Shown here piece after piece: positions 42,344 through 50,302 of a DNA stretch of 64,000 nucleotides. Source of the stretch: Microbacterium pullorum (lineage in GTDB: Bacteria > Actinomycetota > Actinomycetes > Actinomycetales > Microbacteriaceae); assembly GCF_014836535.1 (NCBI RefSeq), contig NZ_JACSQP010000004.1:247715-311714 (forward strand), in the 5' to 3' direction. Under the pieces are notes generated by a model. That model did not search any database, was not told the origin of the DNA, and saw only the letters and a program-made list of their open reading frames with translations. Both the position numbers and the translations under genes were made by a program. Position 1 is the stretch's first letter. Each line of letters opens with the position of its first letter.

Positions 42344-43594
42344 TTGGCACGCAACTGGGCAGGCACCCACACCTACCGCGCACCACGCCTCGCGGTGGCC
42401 GAGAGCATCGACGACGTGCGGCGCCTCGTCGCGGCGGGCGGCCGGGTGCACGCCCTCGGCACGCGCCACTCGTTCACCGACCTGCCCGACACCGACGGCA
42501 CCCTCATCGACATCACCCGCATCGATCCCGCGTTCGAGCTCGACGAACGGGCGCAGACGGTCACCGTGGGCGCGGGCACGCGCTACGGCGAGCTCGCCCT
42601 GTGGCTCGAGGAGCGCGGCTGGGCGCTGCGCAACATGGGTTCGCTCCCGCACATCAACGTCGGCGGGGCCATCGCCACCGGCACCCACGGCTCGGGCGAC
42701 CGCAACGGCGTGCTGTCGGGAGCGGTGACGGCGCTGCGGTACGTCGGCGCCGACGGCGACCTGCACGATGTGCGCCGCGGCGACGCCGACTTCCCGGCGC
42801 TCGTGGTGGGGCTCGGCGCCTACGGCATCACGGTGTCGGTCACCCTCGAGATCCAGCCCACCTTCCGGGTGCGGCAGGACATCTACACCGGCATCACCTG
42901 GGACGCGGCGCTCGCCGGCTACGACGCGCTCACGTCTGCCGGCTACAGCGTCTCGATCTTCACCCGCTGGGACGCCGAGTCGATCGGGTACGCCTGGGTG
43001 AAGACGCGACTGCATGCCGATGACGACCCGGTCAGCGACACCCTGCTCGACGGCGCGCGTCAGCTCGGCGCGCAATCACCGCTCGCCGGCATGACCAACG
43101 TCACCGAACTCGCCGGCGTCCCCGGTCCCTGGCTGCTGCGCCTGCCGCACTTCCGCCTCGACATGCAGCCGTCATTCGGCGACGAGATCCAGAGCGAGTA
43201 CTTCGTCGACCGGGCGGATGCCGCGGCGGCGCTGGCGGCCGTGAAGCAGCTGGGCGACGGCATCCGTCCGCATCTCATCGTGAGCGAGCTGCGCACTGCG
43301 GCTGCCGACGAACTGTGGCTGAGCCCCGCCTACCGCCGCGACGCGGTCGCCATCCACTTCACGTGGCACAACCATCCCGATGACGTCGCGGCCCTGCTGC
43401 CGCCGATCGAGGCGGCGCTCGCGCCCTTCGGCGCCCGCCCGCACTGGGGCAAGGCGCACCGGTTCGACCGAGTCGCCCTCGACCGGGTGCACCCGCGGCT
43501 GGCCGATGCCCGCGCCGTCTACGAGCGGCTCGACCCGCAGGGCCGCTTCGTCAACGACCACCTGGTGCGCGTCGGGGTGCGCGAGCCGCGTTGA
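42344..43594 (+). CDS. aldO: Alditol/xylitol oxidase
   Basis: A 416-residue VAO-family flavoprotein close to Streptomyces alditol oxidase. It oxidises polyols such as xylitol or sorbitol at C1 with O2, giving the aldose and hydrogen peroxide. RNWAGTHTY, ALGTRHSFTD with His42 as the covalent FAD attachment site, MGSLPHINVGGAIATGTHGS, AGVPGPWLLRLPHFRLDMQP, QSEYFVD, WLSPAYRRDAVAIHFTW and RPHWGKAHRF are strongly conserved. I prefer TTG 42344 because GGAGGAG is 8 bases upstream; GTG 42335 and 42338 sit within or against that site. It is 67 bases after the LLM gene and may belong to the same polyol/sugar oxidation unit. Confidence 0.88.
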   Translation: MARNWAGTHTYRAPRLAVAESIDDVRRLVAAGGRVHALGTRHSFTDLPDTDGTLIDITRIDPAFELDERAQTVTVGAGTRYGELALWLEERGWALRNMGSLPHINVGGAIATGTHGSGDRNGVLSGAVTALRYVGADGDLHDVRRGDADFPALVVGLGAYGITVSVTLEIQPTFRVRQDIYTGITWDAALAGYDALTSAGYSVSIFTRWDAESIGYAWVKTRLHADDDPVSDTLLDGARQLGAQSPLAGMTNVTELAGVPGPWLLRLPHFRLDMQPSFGDEIQSEYFVDRADAAAALAAVKQLGDGIRPHLIVSELRTAAADELWLSPAYRRDAVAIHFTWHNHPDDVAALLPPIEAALAPFGARPHWGKAHRFDRVALDRVHPRLADARAVYERLDPQGRFVNDHLVRVGVREPR

Positions 43595-43612
43595 GCGGCG
43601 CCGCCGCCGCGC

Positions 43613-45049
43613 TCAGCCCGGGATGCGCTCCCGCTCTTCGCGGGCCGCGCGCTCTTCGCGTGCCGCGCGTGCTTCCCGGGCTTCACGGGCATCCCGTGCT
43701 TCGCGCGCCAGGCGCGCATCGCGTGCGCGGTCGTCGGGCAGACGGATGGGCGTCGTTCCGGCGATCTCGTCGGAGAACGCCTCCGGCGGCACGACCGCGA
43801 CGGGCCGTGTCTCGCCGACGGTGAGGCGGAACCGGCGCGACTCGGTGCGCGTGACCCGACCGGATGCCAGCAGCCAGATGGCACCCACGGCGAACGCCGC
43901 GAAGGCGGCGACGGCGCCGAGCAGGATCGCCGTGCGCGGGCCGTAGGTGTCGGCCACCCAGCCGACGATGGGGGCGCCCAGTGGCGTGCCTCCCATGAGG
44001 ATCGCCATGTACAGCGCCAGCACCCGCCCGCGCAGCGCCGGGTCGGTCGTCGTCTGCACGTAGCCGTTCGCGGTGGTGAGGGTCGTCACCACGGCGAAGC
44101 CGGTGAGCATGAGCGTGAGGGCATACAGCCAGTAGTTCGGCATGAAGGCCGACACGGTCGCTGCGATGGCGAACAGCAGCGTGCCGAGGATGACCATGCG
44201 GATGCGTGCGCGGTCACGCCGCGCGGCCATGAGCGCGCCGATGAGGGAGCCGACCGCGAGGATCGAGCTGAGGAGGCCGTAGCCGTCGGCACCCTGACCG
44301 AACTCCAGCGCCATCGTCGAGGCGAAGATGGGGAAGTTCATGCCGAAGGCGCCGAGCAGGAAGACCATCGCGAAGGCGACCATGAGGTCGGGACGCTTGC
44401 CGACGTAGCGGAATCCGTCGGCCAGTCGAGAAGCGCCCGGCGCGTGCGCGCGGGGGATGAGCTGGTCGGTGCGGATCAGCATGAGCGCGACGATCATCGC
44501 CAGGAAGGTGACCGCGTTGACCATGAAGACCCAGCCGGTGCCGACGGCGACGATGACCACACCCGCCACGGCCGGGCCGATCATGCGGGCGCCGTTGAAC
44601 GACGCGGCGTTGAGGGCGACGGCGTTGGAGGCGTTCTCGCGCGAGACGAGGTCGGAGACGAAGGCCTGCCGTGACGGGTTGTCGAAGGCGGAGATGAGCC
44701 CCAGCACGATGGCGAACACGAACATCAGCTGGAGCGTCATGGCGTCGTTCAGAAGCAGCATGCCGATGACGAGACCCACCGCGAGCAGCGAGCTCTGGGT
44801 GACCATCAGGAGCTTCCGCCGATCGAAGCGGTCGGCGACCCATCCGGTGACGCCCACCAGCAGCAGCGGCGGGGCGAACTGCAGCGCCATCGTGATACCC
44901 ATGGCGCCGGCGTCGTTGTCGGTCAACTGGGTGAGCACGACCCAGCTGAGCGCCGTCGCCTGCATCCACGCGCCGATGTTCGACACCAGTGCGCCGATGA
45001 ACCAGACGCGGTAGTTGAAGACGGAGAAGGAGCGGAACATGGCGCTCAT
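43613..45049 (-). CDS. MFS transporter with Arg/Glu-rich cytoplasmic tail
   Basis: A 478-residue permease of the enterobactin-exporter/DHA3 group. Twelve hydrophobic helices start after FRSFSVFNYRVWFIGALVSN, with WVADRFDRRKLLMVTQSS (loop 2-3) and ADTYGPRTAILLGA later. The last 45 residues are an unusual Ala-Arg-Glu repeat (AREARDAREAREARAARE) likely to form a charged helix in the cytoplasm. The ATG at 45049 overlaps the upstream marR stop by 4 bases. MarR-linked exporters of this kind often confer drug tolerance; substrate unknown. Confidence 0.88.
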   Translation of the reverse strand: MSAMFRSFSVFNYRVWFIGALVSNIGAWMQATALSWVVLTQLTDNDAGAMGITMALQFAPPLLLVGVTGWVADRFDRRKLLMVTQSSLLAVGLVIGMLLLNDAMTLQLMFVFAIVLGLISAFDNPSRQAFVSDLVSRENASNAVALNAASFNGARMIGPAVAGVVIVAVGTGWVFMVNAVTFLAMIVALMLIRTDQLIPRAHAPGASRLADGFRYVGKRPDLMVAFAMVFLLGAFGMNFPIFASTMALEFGQGADGYGLLSSILAVGSLIGALMAARRDRARIRMVILGTLLFAIAATVSAFMPNYWLYALTLMLTGFAVVTTLTTANGYVQTTTDPALRGRVLALYMAILMGGTPLGAPIVGWVADTYGPRTAILLGAVAAFAAFAVGAIWLLASGRVTRTESRRFRLTVGETRPVAVVPPEAFSDEIAGTTPIRLPDDRARDARLAREARDAREAREARAAREERAAREERERIPG

Positions 45050-45504
45050 CGTGCGGCCACCTCTCGCATGACCTCGGCAGCCTGGGCGAGTACGGCGCGC
45101 TCGGCATCCGTCAGTGATGCCAGCGCCCCCTCGAGCCACGAGTCGCGGCGCCGGGTGGTCTCTTCCACCACGGCGCGACCCTCGTCGGTGAGTGCGATGT
45201 TGACCTTGCGGCGGTCGACGGCGTCGGGGGTGCGGGTGATGTAGCCCGATTCCTCCAGGCAGTTCACGGTGCGGTTCATCGACGGTGCCGACACGCGCTC
45301 GCGGTCGGCGAGTTCGCCGGGCGTGTGGCCGCCGTGCACGGTGAGGGCGGCGAGCACGGCGAACTGGGCGTCGCTCATGGCATCGACGGCACGCTGGGCG
45401 CGCAGACGTCGGGCGAGGCGGAAGGTCGCCATGCGCAGGTCGGATGCCGCGGTGGCGAGATCGGGGGACGAAGCGGGGGAGTCTGCTGCAGTCATACGGC
45501 TCAT
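45046..45504 (-). CDS. MarR family transcriptional regulator
   Basis: A 152-residue winged-helix regulator. SDAQFAVLAALTVHGGHTPG, ELADRERVSAPSMNRTVNCL and the wing YITRTPDAVDRRKVNIALTD are the standard MarR blocks; flanking helices form the dimer. ATG 45504 (or ATG 45495) is used. It is first in the operon with the MFS gene, whose start it overlaps, and repeats GCTCATTAG cover its start codon and promoter, implying autorepression. Confidence 0.9.
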   Translation of the reverse strand: MSRMTAADSPASSPDLATAASDLRMATFRLARRLRAQRAVDAMSDAQFAVLAALTVHGGHTPGELADRERVSAPSMNRTVNCLEESGYITRTPDAVDRRKVNIALTDEGRAVVEETTRRRDSWLEGALASLTDAERAVLAQAAEVMREVAAR

Positions 45505-45531
45505 TAGCGTAGCTCATTAGTCTTGCTAAGT
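45499..45531. promoter_or_regulatory. Probable MarR operator
   Basis: GCTCATTAG is repeated at 45499-45507 and 45512-45520, 13 bases apart, and TTAG/CTAA form a dyad around TCTTG at 45517-45529. The first repeat overlaps the marR start codon. The AT content is unlike its surroundings, as expected for a MarR site controlling the marR-MFS operon and perhaps the divergent lipase gene. Confidence 0.6.
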
Positions 45532-45556
45532 AAAGCGGCGCTCCCCCCGGCGACCC

Positions 45557-45562
45557 TAGACT
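45557..45562 (+). promoter_or_regulatory. -10 box for leaderless lipase transcript
   Basis: TAGACT ends 7 bases before ATG 45570, with no ribosome-binding sequence between. Confidence 0.55.
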
Positions 45563-45569
45563 CGTCGGC

Positions 45570-46436
45570 ATGCCCGAGTTCATCGACGCACACGGCATCG
45601 CGATCGTGTACGACGTGCATGCCGCCCGCTCCGAACCGCGCGGCATCGTGCAGGTGCTGCACGGTGTCGGCGAACACGCCGGCCGCTACGGCGCCCTCAT
45701 CGAGACGCTTACCGGCGCCGGCTACATCGTGTACGCCGACGACCATCGCGGCCACGGGCGCACCGGCATGCGTCAGCACGGTGGCGATGCCTCCCGACTC
45801 GGCCGGCTCGGCACGGGCGGCCTGCGGGCGGCGAAGGACGCCGTGTGGCAGCTGACCGAGATCATCCACGACCAGGAGGACTCCGGGCTGCCGTTGGTGC
45901 TTTTCGGCCACTCGTGGGGATCGTTCCTGGCACAGATGCTCGTCGACGAGCATCCGTTCGCCTATGACGCGCTGGTGCTGTCGGGCTCGGCGCTGCGGTG
46001 GCCGGGGTCGATGAACCCGGGTGACCTCAACGCGCCCTGGAAGAGCGCGGAGGCACGGGGTACCGAGTGGCTGTCATCGGATGCCGCCGCCGGCCAGGCG
46101 TTCCTCGACGATCCGCTGACGACGTCGGTGCCGCTGCTGAAGCTGTTCGGGCCGGTCGACGCGCTGCGCCTCTACGGCCGGCCGCGGCGCACCCCGGGCG
46201 TCGACCTGCCGGTGCTGCTGCAGGTCGGCCGCGATGACACCGTCGGCGGGCCGCGCAGCGTGCACCGCCTGGCCGAGGCGTACCGCACGCGGTCGGGCTT
46301 CACCGACGTGACGACGCTGGTGTACCCCGACGCCCGCCACGAGATCTACAACGAGGTGGAGCAGGAGCAGGTGCGCGCCGACCTGCTGGCCTGGCTCGAC
46401 GCCCGCTTCCCCCCGCGCCCCGCCGACGCCGCCTGA
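45570..46436 (+). CDS. Alpha/beta hydrolase, monoacylglycerol-lipase-like
   Basis: A 288-residue serine hydrolase. The oxyanion segment VLHGVGEHAGRYGALIETL, ADDHRGHGRTG, nucleophile Ser115 in LFGHSWGSFLAQM and late Asp/His in LQVGRDDTVGGP and YPDARHEIYNE match the Hydrolase_4/monoglyceride lipase family. It has no signal peptide, so it is probably cytoplasmic. Possible work on monoacylglycerols or lysophospholipids is inferred from family. It is monocistronic and probably leaderless. Confidence 0.87.
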   Translation: MPEFIDAHGIAIVYDVHAARSEPRGIVQVLHGVGEHAGRYGALIETLTGAGYIVYADDHRGHGRTGMRQHGGDASRLGRLGTGGLRAAKDAVWQLTEIIHDQEDSGLPLVLFGHSWGSFLAQMLVDEHPFAYDALVLSGSALRWPGSMNPGDLNAPWKSAEARGTEWLSSDAAAGQAFLDDPLTTSVPLLKLFGPVDALRLYGRPRRTPGVDLPVLLQVGRDDTVGGPRSVHRLAEAYRTRSGFTDVTTLVYPDARHEIYNEVEQEQVRADLLAWLDARFPPRPADAA

Positions 46437-46471
46437 CCCCGCCCCGCCCGCCCCGCCCCGCCCGCCGACGG

Positions 46472-46538
46472 TGAGACGAATTCCGACGGCCGAGACCGCG
46501 GGTGCTACCCAGGGTCTCGGCCGTCAGTATTCGTCTCA
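46472..46538. repeat. Long inverted repeat between lipase and RNA helicase genes
   Basis: The 26-base arms 46472-46497 and 46513-46538 match at 24 positions around a 15-base loop. The left arm includes the 13-mer GAATTCCGACGGC, which also occurs inside the methyltransferase gene at 49568. The arms lie between two convergent genes, so the element can terminate both. A C-rich stretch (46437-46470) precedes it. The rest of the gap to 46583 shows nothing else. Confidence 0.8.
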
Positions 46539-46583
46539 GCGAGGGGGTGACGCCGGGGCGTCGCCGGTCGCGAGCGGCGCGGG

Positions 46584-48113
46584 TCAGCCGTGCGCGCGGC
46601 GCGAGCCGCGGCCACGGCCGGTGCCGGAGTTGGCGCGGATGTCCGCGACAGTGCTGCCGGTGGTGGGGCGCGAGGGGCGCTGGGCGGGGCGAGCGGATGC
46701 CGGTGCTGCGCCGGCCGCCGAGCGGGCGCCGCCGCCGGAACGGCCGGAGCCGCCACGCGCGGCCTGGGCCTCGCCGGTACGGCCGGAGCCGTCGCGACCG
46801 GAGCCGCCGCCGCGACGCGAGCCGCCGCCGTTGCCGGAACCGCCCGAGCGTCCACCGCCGGAGCGCTGTCCGCCACCGCCACCGTTGCCGCCACCGCGCT
46901 GCGGGGTCGAGACCACCGGGGCGGGGGTGACGTGTGCGGCCGGCTCGCCGACGAGCACCGACACCTCGGAGCCGCCTGCGGCGACGGGCTCGAGAGCGGC
47001 GGACACCTGTGCCTTGCGCAGCAGGTCCTTCACTTCGCTCCGCTGTGCGTGCAGGGCCACCGTCACGACGACGCCCTCGGCGCCGGCGCGGGCGGTACGG
47101 CCCGAACGGTGCAGGTACGCCTTGTGCTCCATGGGCGGGTCGACGTGCACGACCAGCTCGACGTCGTCGACGTGCACACCGCGGGCTGCGACGTCGGTCG
47201 CGACGAGCACGCGCACGCCGCCCTTGGCGGTGTCGGCGCCGAACGAGGCGAGGTTGCGGTCACGGGCACCCTGTGACAGGTTGCCGTGCAGGTCGACGGC
47301 GGGGATGCCGGAGGCCGTCAGCTGCTTGGCGAGCTTCTTGGCCTGGTGCTTGGTGCGGGTGAAGAGGATGCGGCGGCCCTGGCCGGAGGCGAGGTGGCGC
47401 ACGAGCGCGGTCTTCTCGTCGGTGCCGGGCACGACGAACACGCGGTGGGTCATGACGCCCTGCGGAACGCTGGACTCGTCGACCTCGTGACGCACCTCGT
47501 CGCGCAGGAACTTGCGCACCAGGGTGTCGACGCCGCGGTCCAGCGTCGCGCTGAACAGCATGCGCTGGCCGCCGGAGGGGGTGGCGGTGAGGATGCGGGT
47601 GACGCCGGGGAGGAACCCCAGGTCGGCCATGTGGTCGGCCTCGTCGAGCACGACGATCTCCACCGCGCTCAGGTCGACGACCTTCTGCTTCATGAGGTCT
47701 TCGAGGCGGCCGGGGCACGCCACGACGATGTCGACGCCGCGGGACAGCGCCTGCTCCTGCGGGCGCTGGCTGACGCCGCCGAAGATCGTGGTCACGGTGA
47801 GGCCCACGGCATCCGCCAGGGGCGAGATGGTCGCGGCGATCTGGGTCGCGAGCTCACGGGTCGGGGCGAGCACCAGGCCGCGGGGGCGGCCGGAGCGGCG
47901 TCCGGATGCCGCGGCGCCGGACAGGCGGGCGACCATGGGCAGCGCGAACGCGATGGTCTTGCCGCTGCCGGTGCGGCCGCGGCCGAGCACGTCGCGGCCG
48001 GCGAGGGAGTCGGGGAGGGTGTCGCGCTGAATGGCGAACGCCTCGGTCTTGCCGTCGGCTTCGAGGACGGCAGCGAGCTTCTCGGGCACGCCGAGGGAAA
48101 GGAAAGTAGACAT
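46584..48113 (-). CDS. DEAD/DEAH box ATP-dependent RNA helicase with RGG-type tail
   Basis: A 509-residue RNA helicase. Q motif FAIQRDTLP, Walker A GRGRTGSGKTIAFALP, VVLDEADHMADLGF (DEAD box), LFSATLD, ILFTRTKHQAKKLAKQL, VATDVAARGVHVDDV and HRSGRTARAG are in order over about 370 residues. The last 110 residues are Gly/Arg/Ser-rich, an RNA-binding low-complexity tail. ATG 48113 is set by the Q motif. A 5' leader of about 150 bases has a hairpin against the start codon, which suggests cold or growth control as in other csdA/deaD-type genes. Confidence 0.92.
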   Translation of the reverse strand: MSTFLSLGVPEKLAAVLEADGKTEAFAIQRDTLPDSLAGRDVLGRGRTGSGKTIAFALPMVARLSGAAASGRRSGRPRGLVLAPTRELATQIAATISPLADAVGLTVTTIFGGVSQRPQEQALSRGVDIVVACPGRLEDLMKQKVVDLSAVEIVVLDEADHMADLGFLPGVTRILTATPSGGQRMLFSATLDRGVDTLVRKFLRDEVRHEVDESSVPQGVMTHRVFVVPGTDEKTALVRHLASGQGRRILFTRTKHQAKKLAKQLTASGIPAVDLHGNLSQGARDRNLASFGADTAKGGVRVLVATDVAARGVHVDDVELVVHVDPPMEHKAYLHRSGRTARAGAEGVVVTVALHAQRSEVKDLLRKAQVSAALEPVAAGGSEVSVLVGEPAAHVTPAPVVSTPQRGGGNGGGGGQRSGGGRSGGSGNGGGSRRGGGSGRDGSGRTGEAQAARGGSGRSGGGARSAAGAAPASARPAQRPSRPTTGSTVADIRANSGTGRGRGSRRAHG

Positions 48114-48135
48114 GTGTGCTTTCGGGCAGGCACAC
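48114..48135 (-). promoter_or_regulatory. Hairpin in the leader abutting the RNA helicase start codon
   Basis: GTGTGC (48114-48119) pairs with GCACAC (48130-48135), with a 10-base loop. On the mRNA it ends exactly before the AUG, and the only weak ribosome-binding sequence, GAAAG, lies in its loop. TAGGGT on the minus strand (48269-48274) may be the promoter, giving a leader of about 150 bases. Such an element could adjust translation with temperature. Confidence 0.45.
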
Positions 48136-48288
48136 GCAGATCGACAGAGGATCGCGGTGCGGGGAGGCGACGGCGCGGATTCGCGCATCGGTTCGCCGTT
48201 CGAAAAGATGCCGCGATCGGGATCGGGGAGTCGTGACGACGACGTAGTGGCACTGAGGCCACCTGACCACCCTACCAGCGCGGCGCCG

Positions 48289-48294
48289 TAGGCT
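48289..48294 (+). promoter_or_regulatory. -10 box for leaderless lipoate ligase transcript
   Basis: TAGGCT ends 6 bases before ATG 48301, with no Shine-Dalgarno sequence. It faces a probable divergent promoter for the RNA helicase. Confidence 0.6.
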
Positions 48295-48300
48295 TGACCC

Positions 48301-49350
48301 ATGCACGGTGAGTACAAGGTTCCTGGCGGCAAACTGGTCGTCGTCGACCTCGAGGTCGACGAAGGGCTGATCACCGATTTCCACCTGGCTGGAGACTTCT
48401 TCCTCGAGCCCGACGACGCCCTCGCCGACATCGACGCGGCCGTCACCGGGCTGCCGGTCGAATCCGACGTCGCCACCATCGCCGCCGCCGTACGCGCGGC
48501 GTTGCCCGAGGGCGCCCAGCTGCTGGGCTTCACCCCTGAGTCGGTCGGCACTGCGGTGCGCCGGGCGCTGGTGACCGCCCCGGGGTGGCGCGAGTTCGAC
48601 TGGGAGATCGTGCACGACCGCCCGCTCTCACCGAACATGAACCTCGCCCTCGACGAGGTGCTGACCGCCCGGGTCGGCGACGGCCGCCGCAACCCCACGA
48701 TGCGCATCTGGACGTGGGACGCCTCGGCCGTCGTGATCGGCTCGTTCCAGTCGTACCGCAACGAGGTCGACCCCGAGGGCGCCGCCCGTCACGGCTTCGA
48801 GGTCGTGCGCCGCATCTCCGGCGGCGGGGCCATGCTCATCTCGGCGGAGTGGATCATCACGTATTCGCTCTACGTGCCGGCATCCCTCGTCGCCGGCATG
48901 ACGTTCGCCGACTCCTACGCGTTCCTCGACGACTGGGCGCTGCAGGCGCTGCGCTCGCTCGGCATCGACGCGACCTACAAGCCGCTCAACGACATCTCCT
49001 CCCCGGAGGGGAAGATCGGCGGCGCCGCGCAGAAGCGCCTGGCCAACGGCGGGGTGCTGCACCACGCGAGCCTGAGCTACGACATGGACGGCCAGGTGCT
49101 CACCGAGGTGCTGCGCATCGGCCGCGAGAAGCTCAGCGACAAGGGCACGACCTCCGCCGCCAAGCGCGTCGACCCGCTGCGCAGCCAGACCGGGCTGCCG
49201 CGCGAGGAGATCATCGAGCGGTTCAAGAGCACCTTCGCCACGCTCTACGGGGCGACCGAGGGGCAGATCACCGAAGACGAGTACGCCGAGGCAGAGGCCC
49301 TGGTGCAGTCGAAGTTCGCCACCGACGCGTGGCTGCACCGCGTTCCGTGA
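48301..49350 (+). CDS. lplA: Lipoate--protein ligase family, domain-permuted
   Basis: A 349-residue lipoate/biotin ligase-fold protein. The catalytic domain starts near residue 95, with LSPNMNLALDEVL, RIWTWDASAVVIGSFQSY, RRISGGGAML (lipoate-binding) and DISSPEGKIGGAAQ including the catalytic Lys region. Residues 1-90 (GKLVVVDLEVDEGLITDFHL, FFLEPDDALADIDAAVTGLP) look like the C-terminal accessory domain of LplA moved to the N-terminus. It transfers lipoate or octanoate to E2/GcvH domains by family; lipoate from free pools is the usual substrate. GTGA overlap with the methyltransferase gene. Confidence 0.85.
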   Translation: MHGEYKVPGGKLVVVDLEVDEGLITDFHLAGDFFLEPDDALADIDAAVTGLPVESDVATIAAAVRAALPEGAQLLGFTPESVGTAVRRALVTAPGWREFDWEIVHDRPLSPNMNLALDEVLTARVGDGRRNPTMRIWTWDASAVVIGSFQSYRNEVDPEGAARHGFEVVRRISGGGAMLISAEWIITYSLYVPASLVAGMTFADSYAFLDDWALQALRSLGIDATYKPLNDISSPEGKIGGAAQKRLANGGVLHHASLSYDMDGQVLTEVLRIGREKLSDKGTTSAAKRVDPLRSQTGLPREEIIERFKSTFATLYGATEGQITEDEYAEAEALVQSKFATDAWLHRVP

Positions 49351-50264
49351 GCGGCGAACCCGGCGACGAACCCGGACGCGTCGAGATCCATCACGGTGAC
49401 AACCTCGCCGTCGCGCGCACCCTCGCGGCGGGCTCCTTCACCCTCATCTACCTCGACCCGCCGTTCAACACCGGCCGCACGCGGGAGCGTGCCGTCGAGT
49501 CGGCTGTCAGAATTCCGGCTGACGGCGACACGCCGGCCGCCGACGGCGCGGCACCGCCGCTGCGCCTGAATTCCGACGGCGATCCGGTGAAGACCGGCTT
49601 CCGCGGGCGCGAGTACGCGCGGCTGCGCGGCGACCTCAGCCGCTACGACGACCGGTTCGAGGACTACTGGGACTTCCTCGAGCCGCGCCTGGCCGAGGCG
49701 TGGCGGCTGCTCGCCGACGACGGCACCCTGTACCTGCACCTGGACTACCGTGAGGCGCACTACGCCAAGGTGCTCATGGACGCCCTCGTCGGCCGCGAGC
49801 GTTTTCTCAACGAGCTGATCTGGGCCTACGACTACGGCGCGAAGAGCCGCCGCCGCTGGCCCACCAAGCACGACACGATCCTGGTGTATGTCAAGGATCC
49901 GCGCGGCTACCACTTCGACTCCACGGCGGTGGACCGCGAGCCCTACATGGCCCCGGGCCTGGTCACCCCCGAGAAGGCGGCGCGCGGCAAGCTCCCCACC
50001 GATGTCTGGTGGCACACGATCGTGCCGACGTCGGGGCGCGAGAAGACCGGCTACCCGACACAGAAGCCCGAGGGCATCCTCCGGCGCATCGTGCAGGCCT
50101 CCAGTCGCCCCGGCGACCGCGTGCTCGATCTCTTCGCCGGCAGCGGCACGACCGGCGCCGTCGCCTCCGCCCTCGGGCGGGACGCGGTGCTCGTGGATGC
50201 CAATCCCGAGGCGATCGGCATCATGTGCGCCCGGATGCCGCATGCCGTCGTCCACCCCGGATGA
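49347..50264 (+). CDS. Site-specific DNA methyltransferase (N4/N6, beta class), orphan
   Basis: A 305-residue adenine/cytosine-N methyltransferase. Catalytic motif IV DPPFNTG (residues 37-43) precedes AdoMet motif I LDLFAGSGTTG near the C-terminus, the beta-class order. WAYDYGAKSRRRWPTKHDTI, RGKLPTDVWWHTIVP and YPTQKPEGILRRIV are conserved. Residues about 50-82 are Ala/Pro/Asp-rich, and their DNA has two direct repeats of GAATTCCG...ACGGCGA, looking like a repeat-derived insertion. GTG 49347 overlaps lplA. No restriction gene is near, so it is an orphan that may mark DNA for regulation or repair. Recognition site unknown. Confidence 0.88.
   Translation: MSGEPGDEPGRVEIHHGDNLAVARTLAAGSFTLIYLDPPFNTGRTRERAVESAVRIPADGDTPAADGAAPPLRLNSDGDPVKTGFRGREYARLRGDLSRYDDRFEDYWDFLEPRLAEAWRLLADDGTLYLHLDYREAHYAKVLMDALVGRERFLNELIWAYDYGAKSRRRWPTKHDTILVYVKDPRGYHFDSTAVDREPYMAPGLVTPEKAARGKLPTDVWWHTIVPTSGREKTGYPTQKPEGILRRIVQASSRPGDRVLDLFAGSGTTGAVASALGRDAVLVDANPEAIGIMCARMPHAVVHPG
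49510..49582. repeat. Two direct repeats within the methyltransferase gene
   Basis: GAATTCCG followed by ACGGCGA occurs at 49510-49528 (with 4 bases inserted) and 49568-49582. The 13-mer GAATTCCGACGGC of the second copy also occurs in the inverted repeat at 46478-46490. Confidence 0.65.
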
Positions 50265-50289
50265 GTATCGCCTGAGCCCTGGTCATCTC

Positions 50290-50295
50290 TAGGCT
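50290..50295 (+). promoter_or_regulatory. -10 box for leaderless LLM oxidoreductase transcript
   Basis: TAGGCT ends 7 bases before ATG 50303 and there is no purine-rich ribosome site. Confidence 0.6.
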
Positions 50296-50302
50296 GACGT
50301 CC

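Noticed and set aside
46471..47490. Plus-strand open frame over the 46.5-kb inverted repeat and the RNA helicase tail
   Set aside because: It starts inside the inverted repeat, is Pro/Arg-rich, and is antisense to the Gly/Arg-rich tail of a confident DEAD-box helicase.
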